The notes under the pieces: model-generated | Told to the model about the DNA's origin: nothing | Seen by the model: only the letters and a program-made list of their open reading frames with translations | Databases searched by the model: none | Shown here: positions 17,756-24,818 of the stretch, piece after piece | Position numbering within the stretch: position 1 is the stretch's first letter | Layout of the letters: every line of letters begins with the position of its first letter | Position numbers and translations under genes: made by a program | Source of the DNA: Pseudoxanthomonas sp. | Lineage (GTDB): Bacteria > Pseudomonadota > Gammaproteobacteria > Xanthomonadales > Xanthomonadaceae | Direction: 5' to 3' | Assembly (NCBI RefSeq): GCF_002863005.1 | Contig: NZ_PKDG01000046.1 | Location: 1 to 39,831 of the forward strand | Length of the DNA: 39,831 nt

Positions 17756-19459
17756 ATGCCCCCTCGCTCTTCCGTGTCGCCGCTCGCCGGCATGACCCTG
17801 CTCGTCGCACTGGCCGGCTGCGCCAGCACGCCGCCCGCACCGACCCAATCTTCGATTCACGTCAACGTCCCCGTGGTCGCGCACCCCAAGGGCGAGACAC
17901 CGCAGTGGTGGTATCGGAATGGTGCGGCGAAAGCGGCGGCAAACGGTGCCATGCAGGGACGCGCGAAGAACGTCATCGTCTTCCTCGGCGACGGCATGAG
18001 CCTGACCACCGTGGCCGCGGCGCGCATCTTCGAAGGCCAGCGCAAGGGCATGCCGGGCGAAGAAAACCTGCTGAGCTGGGAACGCTTCCCGCACACCGCT
18101 TTCAGCAAGACCTACAACACCGATTCGCAGACGCCCGATTCCGCCGGCACGATGACCGCCGTCGCCACCGGCGTGAAATCGCATATGGGCGCCATCGGTG
18201 TCTCCGCCGGCCACAAAGGCGAGTGCACGCCCGATGGCAGCAAGGACCTGCTCAGTTGGCTGACCCTGGCCGACAGCGCCGGGCTGGCCACCGGCATCGT
18301 CACCACCGCGCGCATCACGCATGCGACGCCCGCCGCGACGTACGCGCACGTGTCGCATCGTGACTGGGAAAACGATACGGACCTGCCGCCCGACGCCATC
18401 GAAGCGGGCTGCAAGGACATCGCCCAGCAACTGCTGTCCGCCGCTCGCTTCGGACATGGCCCCACCGTGGCATTGGGCGGTGGTCGCGGTGAATTCCTGC
18501 CTATCGATGTGCGCGATCCCGAAGAAGACGACAAGGTCGGCCAGCGTCTGGACGGCCGCAATCTGGTGGACGAATGGAAGCAGGCGCATCCGCAGGGTGC
18601 GTACGTGACCAACACGCAGCAGCTGGAGGCCGCAATCGATGCGCCACAACTGCTGGGACTGTTCGAATACGACCACATGCAGTTCGAGCATGACCGCCGC
18701 AAGGATGCGCAGGGCGAGCCTTCGCTGGCCGAGCTGACCCGTACAGCTATCCGGACACTCTCGCGCAATCCGGAAGGCTTCGTGCTGCTCGTGGAAGGCG
18801 CCCGCATCGACCACGCCAACCACTACGGCAATGCCTACCGCGCGCTCGATGAAACGGTCGCGATGTCCGATGCCGTGCAGGCCGCGCTCGAAGCGACCTC
18901 ACGCGATGACACGCTGATCCTGGTCACCGCCGACCATTCGCACACACTCAATTTCGTCGGCTATCCCGTGCGCGGCAATCCCATCCTCGGCAAGGTGCGC
19001 GGCCAGGGTGGCGAAGACGACACGCCAGGCGATCTCGCCCGCGACCAGAATGGGCAGACGTTCACCACGCTGACCTACGCCAACGGTCCGGGCTACACCG
19101 GCGCCAGCAACCGCCAGCCTGCGGGCCCGAAGCAATTCCTGCATGCACCCAGCAGCGTCGAGCCCGCAGAAGGCCGCCCGGACCTCAGCCAGGTCGACAC
19201 GGAGCATCCCGATTACCTGCAGGAAGCGTTGGTCCCGTTGAAGTCCGAATCGCATGGCGGTGAAGACGTCGGCATCTGGGCGACCGGCCCCGGCAGCGAC
19301 GCCTTCCGCGGCACGCTGGAGCAGAACACGATCTACCACGTCATCGTGCAGGCTACGCCGAAGCTGCGCGCACGCCTGTGCGCCGCCGGCACCTGCGACG
19401 CCAACGGCGTGCCGGTGGAACTGCCGAAGATCGGGGATTTCGAGAAGCAACCGCGCTAA
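17756..19459 (+). CDS. Alkaline phosphatase, predicted lipoprotein
   Basis: A 567-aa phosphomonoesterase of the PhoA superfamily. The signal peptide ends in lipobox LAGC (Cys22), so it is probably lipid-anchored. The metal site begins with VIVFLGDGMS (Asp79). The catalytic serine lies in QTPDSAGTMTAVATG (Ser129). Later metal ligands are in VEGARIDHANH and VTADHSH, with a distal His in SESHGGEDVGIWATGPG. It is longer than E. coli PhoA (471 aa) because of N-terminal and C-terminal extensions. The ATG at 17756 gives the compact lipoprotein signal; an in-frame ATG at 17699 is upstream of the predicted promoter elements and less likely. Confidence 0.9.
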   Translation: MPPRSSVSPLAGMTLLVALAGCASTPPAPTQSSIHVNVPVVAHPKGETPQWWYRNGAAKAAANGAMQGRAKNVIVFLGDGMSLTTVAAARIFEGQRKGMPGEENLLSWERFPHTAFSKTYNTDSQTPDSAGTMTAVATGVKSHMGAIGVSAGHKGECTPDGSKDLLSWLTLADSAGLATGIVTTARITHATPAATYAHVSHRDWENDTDLPPDAIEAGCKDIAQQLLSAARFGHGPTVALGGGRGEFLPIDVRDPEEDDKVGQRLDGRNLVDEWKQAHPQGAYVTNTQQLEAAIDAPQLLGLFEYDHMQFEHDRRKDAQGEPSLAELTRTAIRTLSRNPEGFVLLVEGARIDHANHYGNAYRALDETVAMSDAVQAALEATSRDDTLILVTADHSHTLNFVGYPVRGNPILGKVRGQGGEDDTPGDLARDQNGQTFTTLTYANGPGYTGASNRQPAGPKQFLHAPSSVEPAEGRPDLSQVDTEHPDYLQEALVPLKSESHGGEDVGIWATGPGSDAFRGTLEQNTIYHVIVQATPKLRARLCAAGTCDANGVPVELPKIGDFEKQPR

Positions 19460-19474
19460 GAAGAAGCGCGGCGC

Positions 19475-21646
19475 TCAGGCGGGCACGGTCTGCACGTCGG
19501 CCACCGACACCTGCGGCCTGAGTTCCTGCACGATCCGCCCCTGTTCCATCACCAGTACACGGTCCGCGCTGGCGATGGTCTCGGGCCGGTGGGCCACGAT
19601 GACCTTGGTCAGGCTCAAGGCCTTGACGGCATCGTTGACCAGACGCTCCTTCATAACGTCCAGATGGCTGGTCGCCTCATCCAGGAACAGCAGCTTCGGG
19701 TTGCGGTACAACGCACGCGCCAGAATCACCCGTTGCTTCTGCCCACCTGACAACGAACTGCCCATGTCGCCGATCAGGCTGTGGTAGCCCATCGGCATGG
19801 CGGCAATCTCGTCGTGTACGGCAGCCAATCGCGCCGCCTGTTCGATACGGGCCTGGTCCATCTCGGGGTCGAAGAAGCTGATGTTGTCGGCCACGCTGCC
19901 GGCAAACAGTTGGTCGTCCTGCATGACGGCACCGATGATCGAGCGGAAATTGCGAGGGCCGATCCTGTGAAGGTCGTGCCCACCGACGCGGATGGTGCCC
20001 GCCGTGGGCGGGAGCAGGCCCAGCAGCAGTTTGACCAGCGTCGTCTTCCCGCAGCCGGACGCGCCGATGATCGCCACCGATTCGCCGGCCTCGATCCCGA
20101 AACTGCAGTCCTTCAGCACCCATTGCTCGCCCTCGCCGTAGCGGAAGGAGAGGTTCTCCACGTCGATACGTGTGCTGGCCGGGGGCGGCGCCTCAGACTG
20201 ACCGGAGTGCTCCTCGGGCGGCGTCAACACGATGTCGGCCAGACGCTCGCCATGCAGGCGCAGCATGCGGAACTCGACCCACTTGTCGATCAGGGCCGCC
20301 ATCCGCCCGGCGAACTGGTCCTTGTACGCAAGATAAGCGATCAGCATGCCCACCGAGAACACGTTCTGCAGTGCCAACGTGGCGCCGATCCAGATCACGC
20401 CGATGCGTTCGATGCCGAACACCAGTTGGCTGGCGCTGTTGAAGCCCAGCCCCATGCGCGCCAGCCGTACTTCCTGGTTGACGGTGTCGTGCATGAGGTT
20501 GTCGTACGTACTGCGGCGATGTGACTCCTCGCCTGCCACTTTCAGGCTCTGCATGCCGCGCAACGACTCCAGCAGATGGGTCTGCTGTCTGGCGCCCGCG
20601 ATCAGTTGCTGCTCGGTACGATCGCGGACAGGCCGATACGCGATGGAACGGATGCCCAGATACAGGATCACGGCCAGCAGCGTCACCAGCGCCAGCTTCC
20701 AGCTGTAGAACAGCATCAGTCCGAATGTGACCATCGCCATCAGGCCGTCGATGATGGCTTCGACGAAGCTGGTGGTCAGCGTGCGCTGGATCGCCTGTAC
20801 CGACGACATGCGCGAGGTGATGTCGCCGAGATGCCGCTTCTCGAAGTAGTCCAGTGACAGTTTGAGCAGGTGGGCGAACACATTCCCCATCCACTGCAGG
20901 CCCAAGCGCGACGACAGGTAGACCACCGACCAACCACGCAGCAGGCCGATACCGATCTGCAGCACCAGCGCCAGCCCGAAGCCGAGCCCGAGCACCGTCA
21001 GCAGATCGCGATCCGCGGAGACCAGCACTTGGTCCACCACCCACTGCATGTAGAACGGCGCCAGCACCACGAACACCTGCAGTGCCACGGACAGCAACAG
21101 GATCTGGGCCAATGCGCGCCACATTCCACGCACCGGGCCCGTGAGCTGCCGAGCCGTCACGGTGGACACCGCCTTCTGTGGTTTGAACTCAGCGGTGGGC
21201 GTCAGCTCCAGCGCCACACCGGTGAAATGATCGGAGACTTCCGCGAATGAGAGCTTTCGTTCGCCCACTGCAGGATCAAGGATAGTGACCCTCGACTTGC
21301 CTACCTTCGCCAGTACGACGAAGTGGTTGAGATCCCAATGCAGAATGCAGGGCAGCTTGAGCTTATCCAGATCTTCCATGTCCAGCCGCAACGGGCGGGT
21401 GGACAGGCCGAGCTGTTGGGCGATATGGATCAGGTGATTGAGCTTGGCGCCCTTGAGGGACAGCGGAAAACGATGGCGCATTTCCGGCAAGCCAAGGCGC
21501 ATCCCGTGTGTATCAGCCACCATGGCCAAGGAAGCGAGGCCGCACTCGGCGGCCTCGGATTGAATGATCACCTTCATTTCCGTCGAGGCCCGAAAGCCAC
21601 GATCCTCCTTGATGCTCAACCACTTGAAATCCGCTGCAACGAGCAC
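19475..21646 (-). CDS. C39-peptidase ABC exporter (CvaB-like bacteriocin processing/export ATPase)
   Basis: A 723-aa PCAT that cleaves double-glycine leaders and exports the cargo. Residues 25-145 are the C39 peptidase: IIQSEAAECGLASLAM with catalytic Cys35, HWDLNHFVVL with His108, and LDP with Asp124. Six membrane helices follow (about 165-460). The ATPase has GASGCGKTTL (528-537), LSGGQKQRV (632-640) and LLFLDEAT (652-659). The layout resembles the colicin V exporter CvaB (about 700 aa). The start is uncertain. GTG at 21646 lies just after an in-frame stop with no clear ribosome site. ATG at 21577 gives a very short lead into the peptidase. It is the last gene of the microcin-like unit. Confidence 0.93.
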   Translation of the reverse strand: MLVAADFKWLSIKEDRGFRASTEMKVIIQSEAAECGLASLAMVADTHGMRLGLPEMRHRFPLSLKGAKLNHLIHIAQQLGLSTRPLRLDMEDLDKLKLPCILHWDLNHFVVLAKVGKSRVTILDPAVGERKLSFAEVSDHFTGVALELTPTAEFKPQKAVSTVTARQLTGPVRGMWRALAQILLLSVALQVFVVLAPFYMQWVVDQVLVSADRDLLTVLGLGFGLALVLQIGIGLLRGWSVVYLSSRLGLQWMGNVFAHLLKLSLDYFEKRHLGDITSRMSSVQAIQRTLTTSFVEAIIDGLMAMVTFGLMLFYSWKLALVTLLAVILYLGIRSIAYRPVRDRTEQQLIAGARQQTHLLESLRGMQSLKVAGEESHRRSTYDNLMHDTVNQEVRLARMGLGFNSASQLVFGIERIGVIWIGATLALQNVFSVGMLIAYLAYKDQFAGRMAALIDKWVEFRMLRLHGERLADIVLTPPEEHSGQSEAPPPASTRIDVENLSFRYGEGEQWVLKDCSFGIEAGESVAIIGASGCGKTTLVKLLLGLLPPTAGTIRVGGHDLHRIGPRNFRSIIGAVMQDDQLFAGSVADNISFFDPEMDQARIEQAARLAAVHDEIAAMPMGYHSLIGDMGSSLSGGQKQRVILARALYRNPKLLFLDEATSHLDVMKERLVNDAVKALSLTKVIVAHRPETIASADRVLVMEQGRIVQELRPQVSVADVQTVPA

Positions 21647-21697
21647 GCCCCATTAAATCGATATGAGCGCCTCCCTCACCTCACTTCGATCTAGAAG

Positions 21698-21859
21698 CTA
21701 ATTCTTTGTATCCGTAGCTCTAGATCCCAACGAGTTCTGCGTCCGCAAATTATCCCTTTCGGCCATGCGAGTACCCAGCATCAAACCTAGAAAAATAACA
21801 ACAATAAAAACAGATATGACTGCAAACACGATAGGCGGAAGCGCTTTGTGACTGAACAT
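21698..21859 (-). CDS. 53-aa single-span membrane protein in microcin-like locus
   Basis: ATG with GAGGT at ideal spacing opens a 53-codon frame ending TAG. Residues 8-29 (PPIVFAVISVFIVVIFLGLM) form one strong membrane helix; residues 30-53 are polar, with charged and Ser/Thr residues. There is no double-glycine leader, so it is not an obvious precursor. Its position just before the exporter and its small size make an immunity or accessory membrane protein a reasonable inference. AT-rich codon use (runs of GTT, ATT, TTT) differs from the chromosome around the island. I know of no family match. Confidence 0.6.
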   Translation of the reverse strand: MFSHKALPPIVFAVISVFIVVIFLGLMLGTRMAERDNLRTQNSLGSRATDTKN

Positions 21860-21985
21860 TACACTTACCTCGTTCTTACTTCCGCTAGTACCCTCGCACT
21901 CACGAAGACCCGGCCTTGCATGGGCTTAGGGCATTGCACGTTGTCTCGTTCTGCCACATTTGCCCCCCCAAAGTACGCGCCGCAG

Positions 21986-22120
21986 TTAGCTCAACAACCC
22001 AAGAAGTCGTCCAATGCCAATTCCCACAACCGCCCCAATGAAGAACCCGACAAGAAACTGACGCTTTGAGTGATCTGAAACACCCAACGGGTTCTTAACG
22101 CCCTTATCTTTTTTGAACAT
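21986..22120 (-). CDS. 44-aa glycine-zipper membrane peptide in microcin-like locus
   Basis: The ATG follows CGGAGTGAAT and opens a 44-codon frame ending TAA. A basic polar start (MFKKDKGVKNPLG) leads into VGFFIGAVVGIGIGRLLGLL, a glycine-spaced hydrophobic helix (about residues 23-43) with several GxxxG-type contacts. No leader cleavage site is evident. It could be an immunity peptide for the upstream bacteriocin-like peptide, or a leaderless membrane-active peptide. Two in-frame ATGs exist: one at 22138 (6 codons longer) sits inside a stem-loop and lacks a ribosome site, so 22120 was chosen. Confidence 0.55.
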   Translation of the reverse strand: MFKKDKGVKNPLGVSDHSKRQFLVGFFIGAVVGIGIGRLLGLLS

Positions 22121-22136
22121 ATTCACTCCGTAGAAC

Positions 22137-22168
22137 ATCGGTGGCCCCAAGCATGTGGAGCCACCGAT
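22137..22168 (-). promoter_or_regulatory. 12-bp stem-loop after the 67-aa precursor gene
   Basis: On the reverse strand ATCGGTGGCTCC pairs with GGGGCCACCGAT (eleven Watson-Crick pairs and one G-T) around an 8-nt loop. It begins 4 nt after the precursor stop. There is no T-run. Its place between an abundant-product precursor gene and the downstream accessory genes suits a partial terminator or mRNA 3'-end protector that sets unequal expression. Confidence 0.6.
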
Positions 22169-22172
22169 AAAC

Positions 22173-22376
22173 TTATCTCAGCTGTTCGTAAACGTATGTC
22201 CCGGTCACTGCCACGCTCAATCCAATCAGAGCAATTGGCCCCCAAGCGGGAGCGGTCATCCCGGCAAAAATCGCTCCCGCGCCGATACCGATGATAGCGA
22301 GGTTGGTAGAGATCACGTCACTCTGCGTAACAGCACCATCAACCGATTCAACTTCCTGAAAAGTCAGCTCACGCAT
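22173..22376 (-). CDS. Double-glycine-type bacteriocin/microcin precursor, 67 aa
   Basis: The leader MRELTFQEVESVDGA matches the C39-processed consensus (MREL start, spaced hydrophobics, G at -2). Here Gly-Ala replaces Gly-Gly, so cleavage is predicted after residue 15. The predicted 52-aa mature peptide is hydrophobic and glycine-rich, with IIGIGAGAIFAGM and GPIALIGLSVAVTG, two membrane-active helices split by TAPAWGP, and an amphipathic end TYVYEQLR. This composition is that of class II microcins and two-peptide bacteriocins. The ATG is preceded by AAGGAG, with a stem-loop 23 nt upstream shared with the neighbouring precursor gene. Target and activity are unknown. Confidence 0.8.
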   Translation of the reverse strand: MRELTFQEVESVDGAVTQSDVISTNLAIIGIGAGAIFAGMTAPAWGPIALIGLSVAVTGTYVYEQLR

Positions 22377-22398
22377 TCTTATAGCTCCTTAAGATCTA

Positions 22399-22413
22399 CG
22401 CAGAACCCCTGCG
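22399..22413 (-). promoter_or_regulatory. 5'-UTR stem-loop of the 67-aa precursor gene
   Basis: On the reverse strand CGCAG-GGGTT-CTGCG forms a 5-bp stem. Its core GCAGGGGTTCTGC (22400-22412) lies exactly 23 nt before the ATG. It differs by one base from the element before the other precursor gene at the same distance. Confidence 0.55.
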
Positions 22414-22471
22414 CTACGGGACAGTCACACCTCATACAAAACACTATTTTGTCGAAACTGGTGCAGCCGAA

Positions 22472-22624
22472 TCAGTTCTCCCTACGATACGGATCGTTCT
22501 TCCGCTCCCACGCCAGGCGAAACAGCAGATCATTCCACTGCGCCTGCGTCACCCCTACCGGCGGCACGTCGCTATCGCCACCACCCGATACCGCAGCCAG
22601 TTCGTGATCCATCATCTTTCTCAT
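22472..22624 (-). CDS. Double-glycine leader peptide, 50 aa
   Basis: A 50-codon frame with AGGAAG 7 nt before its ATG. The leader MRKMMDHELAAVSGG carries the canonical Gly-Gly site, so cleavage after residue 15 would release a 35-aa product GDSDVPPVGVTQAQWNDLLF and a very polar tail RLAWERKNDPYRREN. Unlike the neighbouring precursor it is charged and Trp/Pro-containing, not membrane-like. It could be a partner peptide, a signalling/inducing peptide, or a substrate for modification, though no modification enzyme is seen nearby. An alternative ATG (codon 4 or 5) would shorten the leader. It is the first of the two precursor genes after the adaptor genes. Confidence 0.72.
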   Translation of the reverse strand: MRKMMDHELAAVSGGGDSDVPPVGVTQAQWNDLLFRLAWERKNDPYRREN

Positions 22625-22645
22625 CTTTTCTTCCTATTGTTGTAA

Positions 22646-22662
22646 GTGCAGCACCCCTGCAC
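22646..22662 (-). promoter_or_regulatory. 5'-UTR stem-loop of the 50-aa precursor gene
   Basis: GTGCAG-GGGTG-CTGCAC on the reverse strand, a perfect 6-bp stem. Core GCAGGGGTGCTGC (22648-22660) is 23 nt before the ATG. Just upstream (22669-22696) two more short inverted repeats, CTCAGG-ac-CCTGAG and AGAGT-tttccg-ACTCT, lie after the 184-aa gene and may form a weak transcription end or promoter-proximal structure. Confidence 0.55.
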
Positions 22663-22705
22663 GATGGGCTCAGGACCCTGAGAGTTTTCCGACTCTAGAG
22701 GGCAC

Positions 22706-23260
22706 TCATTCCCCCTTTTGAATGGGTGTCAGGCCTCCAACGTTCACTTCGCCTGCCTGACACACCGAGTCGAAAGGCCTCCCGTACACGTGCCGCTTCG
22801 TGCGCTCATCGAATCGATAGGACCGCGACGTGATTACCTCATTCTTGGTGGCCGGGAAGCGCGTGACATGCACGCCGTCTTCTCGCGTTCTGACCCTTAG
22901 GAATGGCGCTCCGCGATGGCGCGACCGGAACAGCGCCGATACAGAGCCCGATATAACTTTGCGCGGCCCCTCATTGCTTTTCAGGTAAACCCCCTCGATA
23001 CGCTCGCAGGTCACCTCATCGATCATCCTCGATCGAGGCTCGTGAGCCAGCTGCCAAGCCTCTTCCGGTGAGAACAGGGGTACCTCTTCGGCCGACACGC
23101 TGTCGATGACGGGAGGCAATGGCGCTGCCATGGCTTGATAGGCCGGCGCTCCAATGAATAAGCTACCCACGACGGAAATCGCCAGAAGAAGCATCATCGG
23201 GCATTGCCGCGACGGCGCCCGAAGCTCATCAGGGCTGCTGCCAGTCGAGCACTCATCCAT
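22706..23260 (-). CDS. 184-aa membrane-anchored protein of unknown function in microcin-like locus
   Basis: I do not recognise this family. The 184-aa product has a polar 20-residue start, then a membrane anchor or uncleaved signal (about residues 22-44, MMLLLAISVVGSLFIGAP). A predicted periplasmic domain follows with two cysteines (in DEVTCERIEGV and FDSVCQAGEV) about 85 residues apart that could pair. The ATG lies inside the end of the HlyD gene (ATGGATGA, 8-nt overlap), with AAGG upstream, so it is translationally coupled to the export adaptor. Roles consistent with context are an export accessory or immunity protein; neither is shown. An earlier in-frame ATG at 23275 is less likely. Confidence 0.7.
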   Translation of the reverse strand: MDECSTGSSPDELRAPSRQCPMMLLLAISVVGSLFIGAPAYQAMAAPLPPVIDSVSAEEVPLFSPEEAWQLAHEPRSRMIDEVTCERIEGVYLKSNEGPRKVISGSVSALFRSRHRGAPFLRVRTREDGVHVTRFPATKNEVITSRSYRFDERTKRHVYGRPFDSVCQAGEVNVGGLTPIQKGE

Positions 23261-24518
23261 TGCCCACCTTCCCACCCAGCGAGTACAGCGGCTCGAAGAT
23301 CCACTCCACCAGCGCCCTCCGCTCTCCTAGCACATCCGCATCCACCAACATGCCCGGCTTCAACGCCTCCGGCTTGCCATAGGCCGTGATCTCCTGCCGT
23401 GCAAGAGAGACGGTCACCCTATAGAACGGCTCACCCTGCTGCGCATTGCCGATCAAAGCACCCAACTCACCCGGACTGAGCGCGCTGCGACTGATAGCGG
23501 CGATACGCCCCTCCTGATGGCCGAACTTCTGATAGGGAAACGCCTGGTAACGCAGTAGCACGCGGTCGCCGGGCTCGATAAAACCGATGGCGCGGCTCGG
23601 CACAAGCAATTCAGCCTCCAATCGTCCGTCGCCAGGCAACAACGTCATCAGCGGCTGGTCGGCATGCACCGACTGCCCTTGCTTGACGACCTGCGTGGCC
23701 ACCACACCAGCAACTGGTGCCTTGACGACCAGTGAGCTTCCGGCCTGCATCTGCACGCGCTCCTGTTCTAACTGCGCCAGCTCACGCTGAAAGCCCGCCG
23801 CACTTGCCTGTCCCTGCGCCGGCAACTCGTCGACGGCCTGCTGCAATTGCGCAATCAGGCGCCGGATGCCAATCGCCTGCCGCTGCAGCGACTGCATCTG
23901 CCCCGTGTACTCGAGGACCGTGGCTTCCTGCTGCTTGATCTGCAACACGCTGACGTACTGGCCACCCTCCAGTCGACGCAAGCGGGCCAGCGTCTCCGTG
24001 GCGATGCGGATCTGATCCTGCCGGGTGATGACTTCCGATTCGATCTGCGCCAGTTCGCGCTGCGCGACCACCAGTTGTGCATTTGCCCCCTGCGCCTGAA
24101 CGCGCAGTTGCGCCTGTTGGGCCTGCTGGGTGGACAGCAAGCCGTCCTGCCGTTGTTGCAGCCGCTGCTCAAGTGCCACCTGCGTGTCGCCTGCCGCCAG
24201 CGTCGCGCGAGGCACGGTGACCACGGCCAGCGCATCACCCGACGCCACGTGACTACCCTCTTCGGCGCCTAGCTTGGTCACTACCCCGGTGGCAGGCGCG
24301 AGCACGGTCGCCAAGCCCTGAGACGGCACCAACTGCCCCGTGACGGTCGAGCGCCGTGTGTACGTGCCGAAGGTTACGAACAGCACGATTGCGGTCGCCG
24401 CCAATGCAGTCGCCAGCGTCAGCACCCACAGGGATACGGGCTGCGCCAGCGAGATGCCGCCCAGCCAGCTGCCGCGCTTGGCTTCCAGAACTTCCGGGCG
24501 AAAAAGCGGTTGCGTCAC
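23253..24518 (-). CDS. HlyD/CvaA-family periplasmic adaptor (membrane fusion protein)
   Basis: A 421-aa protein linking the inner-membrane exporter to an outer-membrane TolC channel. A short cytoplasmic start (MTQPLFRPEVLEAKRGSWLG) precedes one membrane helix (about 30-52). Then come a half-lipoyl motif (VLAPATGVVTKLGAEEGSHV), a long Gln/Ala/Leu-rich coiled-coil hairpin (about 110-250), the second lipoyl half (VVKAPVAGVVATQVVKQGQSV) and a beta-barrel domain. The GTG start has AAGGAA at good spacing. It is the first gene of the reverse-strand unit and works with the C39 ABC exporter five genes downstream. No TolC gene is in the window. Confidence 0.93.
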   Translation of the reverse strand: MTQPLFRPEVLEAKRGSWLGGISLAQPVSLWVLTLATALAATAIVLFVTFGTYTRRSTVTGQLVPSQGLATVLAPATGVVTKLGAEEGSHVASGDALAVVTVPRATLAAGDTQVALEQRLQQRQDGLLSTQQAQQAQLRVQAQGANAQLVVAQRELAQIESEVITRQDQIRIATETLARLRRLEGGQYVSVLQIKQQEATVLEYTGQMQSLQRQAIGIRRLIAQLQQAVDELPAQGQASAAGFQRELAQLEQERVQMQAGSSLVVKAPVAGVVATQVVKQGQSVHADQPLMTLLPGDGRLEAELLVPSRAIGFIEPGDRVLLRYQAFPYQKFGHQEGRIAAISRSALSPGELGALIGNAQQGEPFYRVTVSLARQEITAYGKPEALKPGMLVDADVLGERRALVEWIFEPLYSLGGKVGNG

Positions 24519-24818
24519 GCAGCTTCCTTGACTCGTGGCGCCGACCCGGACTGGGGTCGGCCGACTCGGGCATCCCTGCGCCCTTGAGTCGATCTTGTCG
24601 CACCACCAACAGGCACTTCAACCGCAGTTTCGCGGGTGCACGTCAGTGGCTCTGACCTTCACCCCTACAACGACCTTTCGTTTCAACGATTTGTGCGTAT
24701 GTGTCAGCAATAGTGGACAACCTACCGTCAGTCCGGCTGACGCAAAAATGTGAATTGCTTTGCGATATTCATGTGTTTAGTTTGGGCGGCTCTCACTCAA
24801 CAGGCTGAGTCAACTCAC
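24519..24818. promoter_or_regulatory. Divergent regulatory region between export operon and XRE regulator
   Basis: 300 bases without a credible gene. It contains a perfect 6-bp inverted repeat CGTCAG-tccgg-CTGACG (24726-24742), with an isolated TGTCAG half-site about 30 nt earlier. A second, weaker dyad, TGAAT-11 nt-ATTCA, lies at 24751-24771. These are suitable operator sites for the adjacent XRE protein, which would allow autoregulation and control of the microcin-like unit. No convincing -35/-10 pair could be fixed. Confidence 0.5.

Noticed and set aside
21865..21957. GTG-started 30-codon frame ending 5 nt before the 53-aa gene
   Set aside because: A G-run could act as ribosome site and position is suggestive, but the sequence has no leader, no membrane helix and ordinary Arg/Val content; chance cannot be excluded.
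19475..24518. Ribosomally made and modified peptide (lanthipeptide or lasso) cluster
   Set aside because: No cyclase, dehydratase, YcaO, radical SAM or lasso B/C protein is encoded among the exporter and peptide genes; the 184-aa protein shows no such motif.
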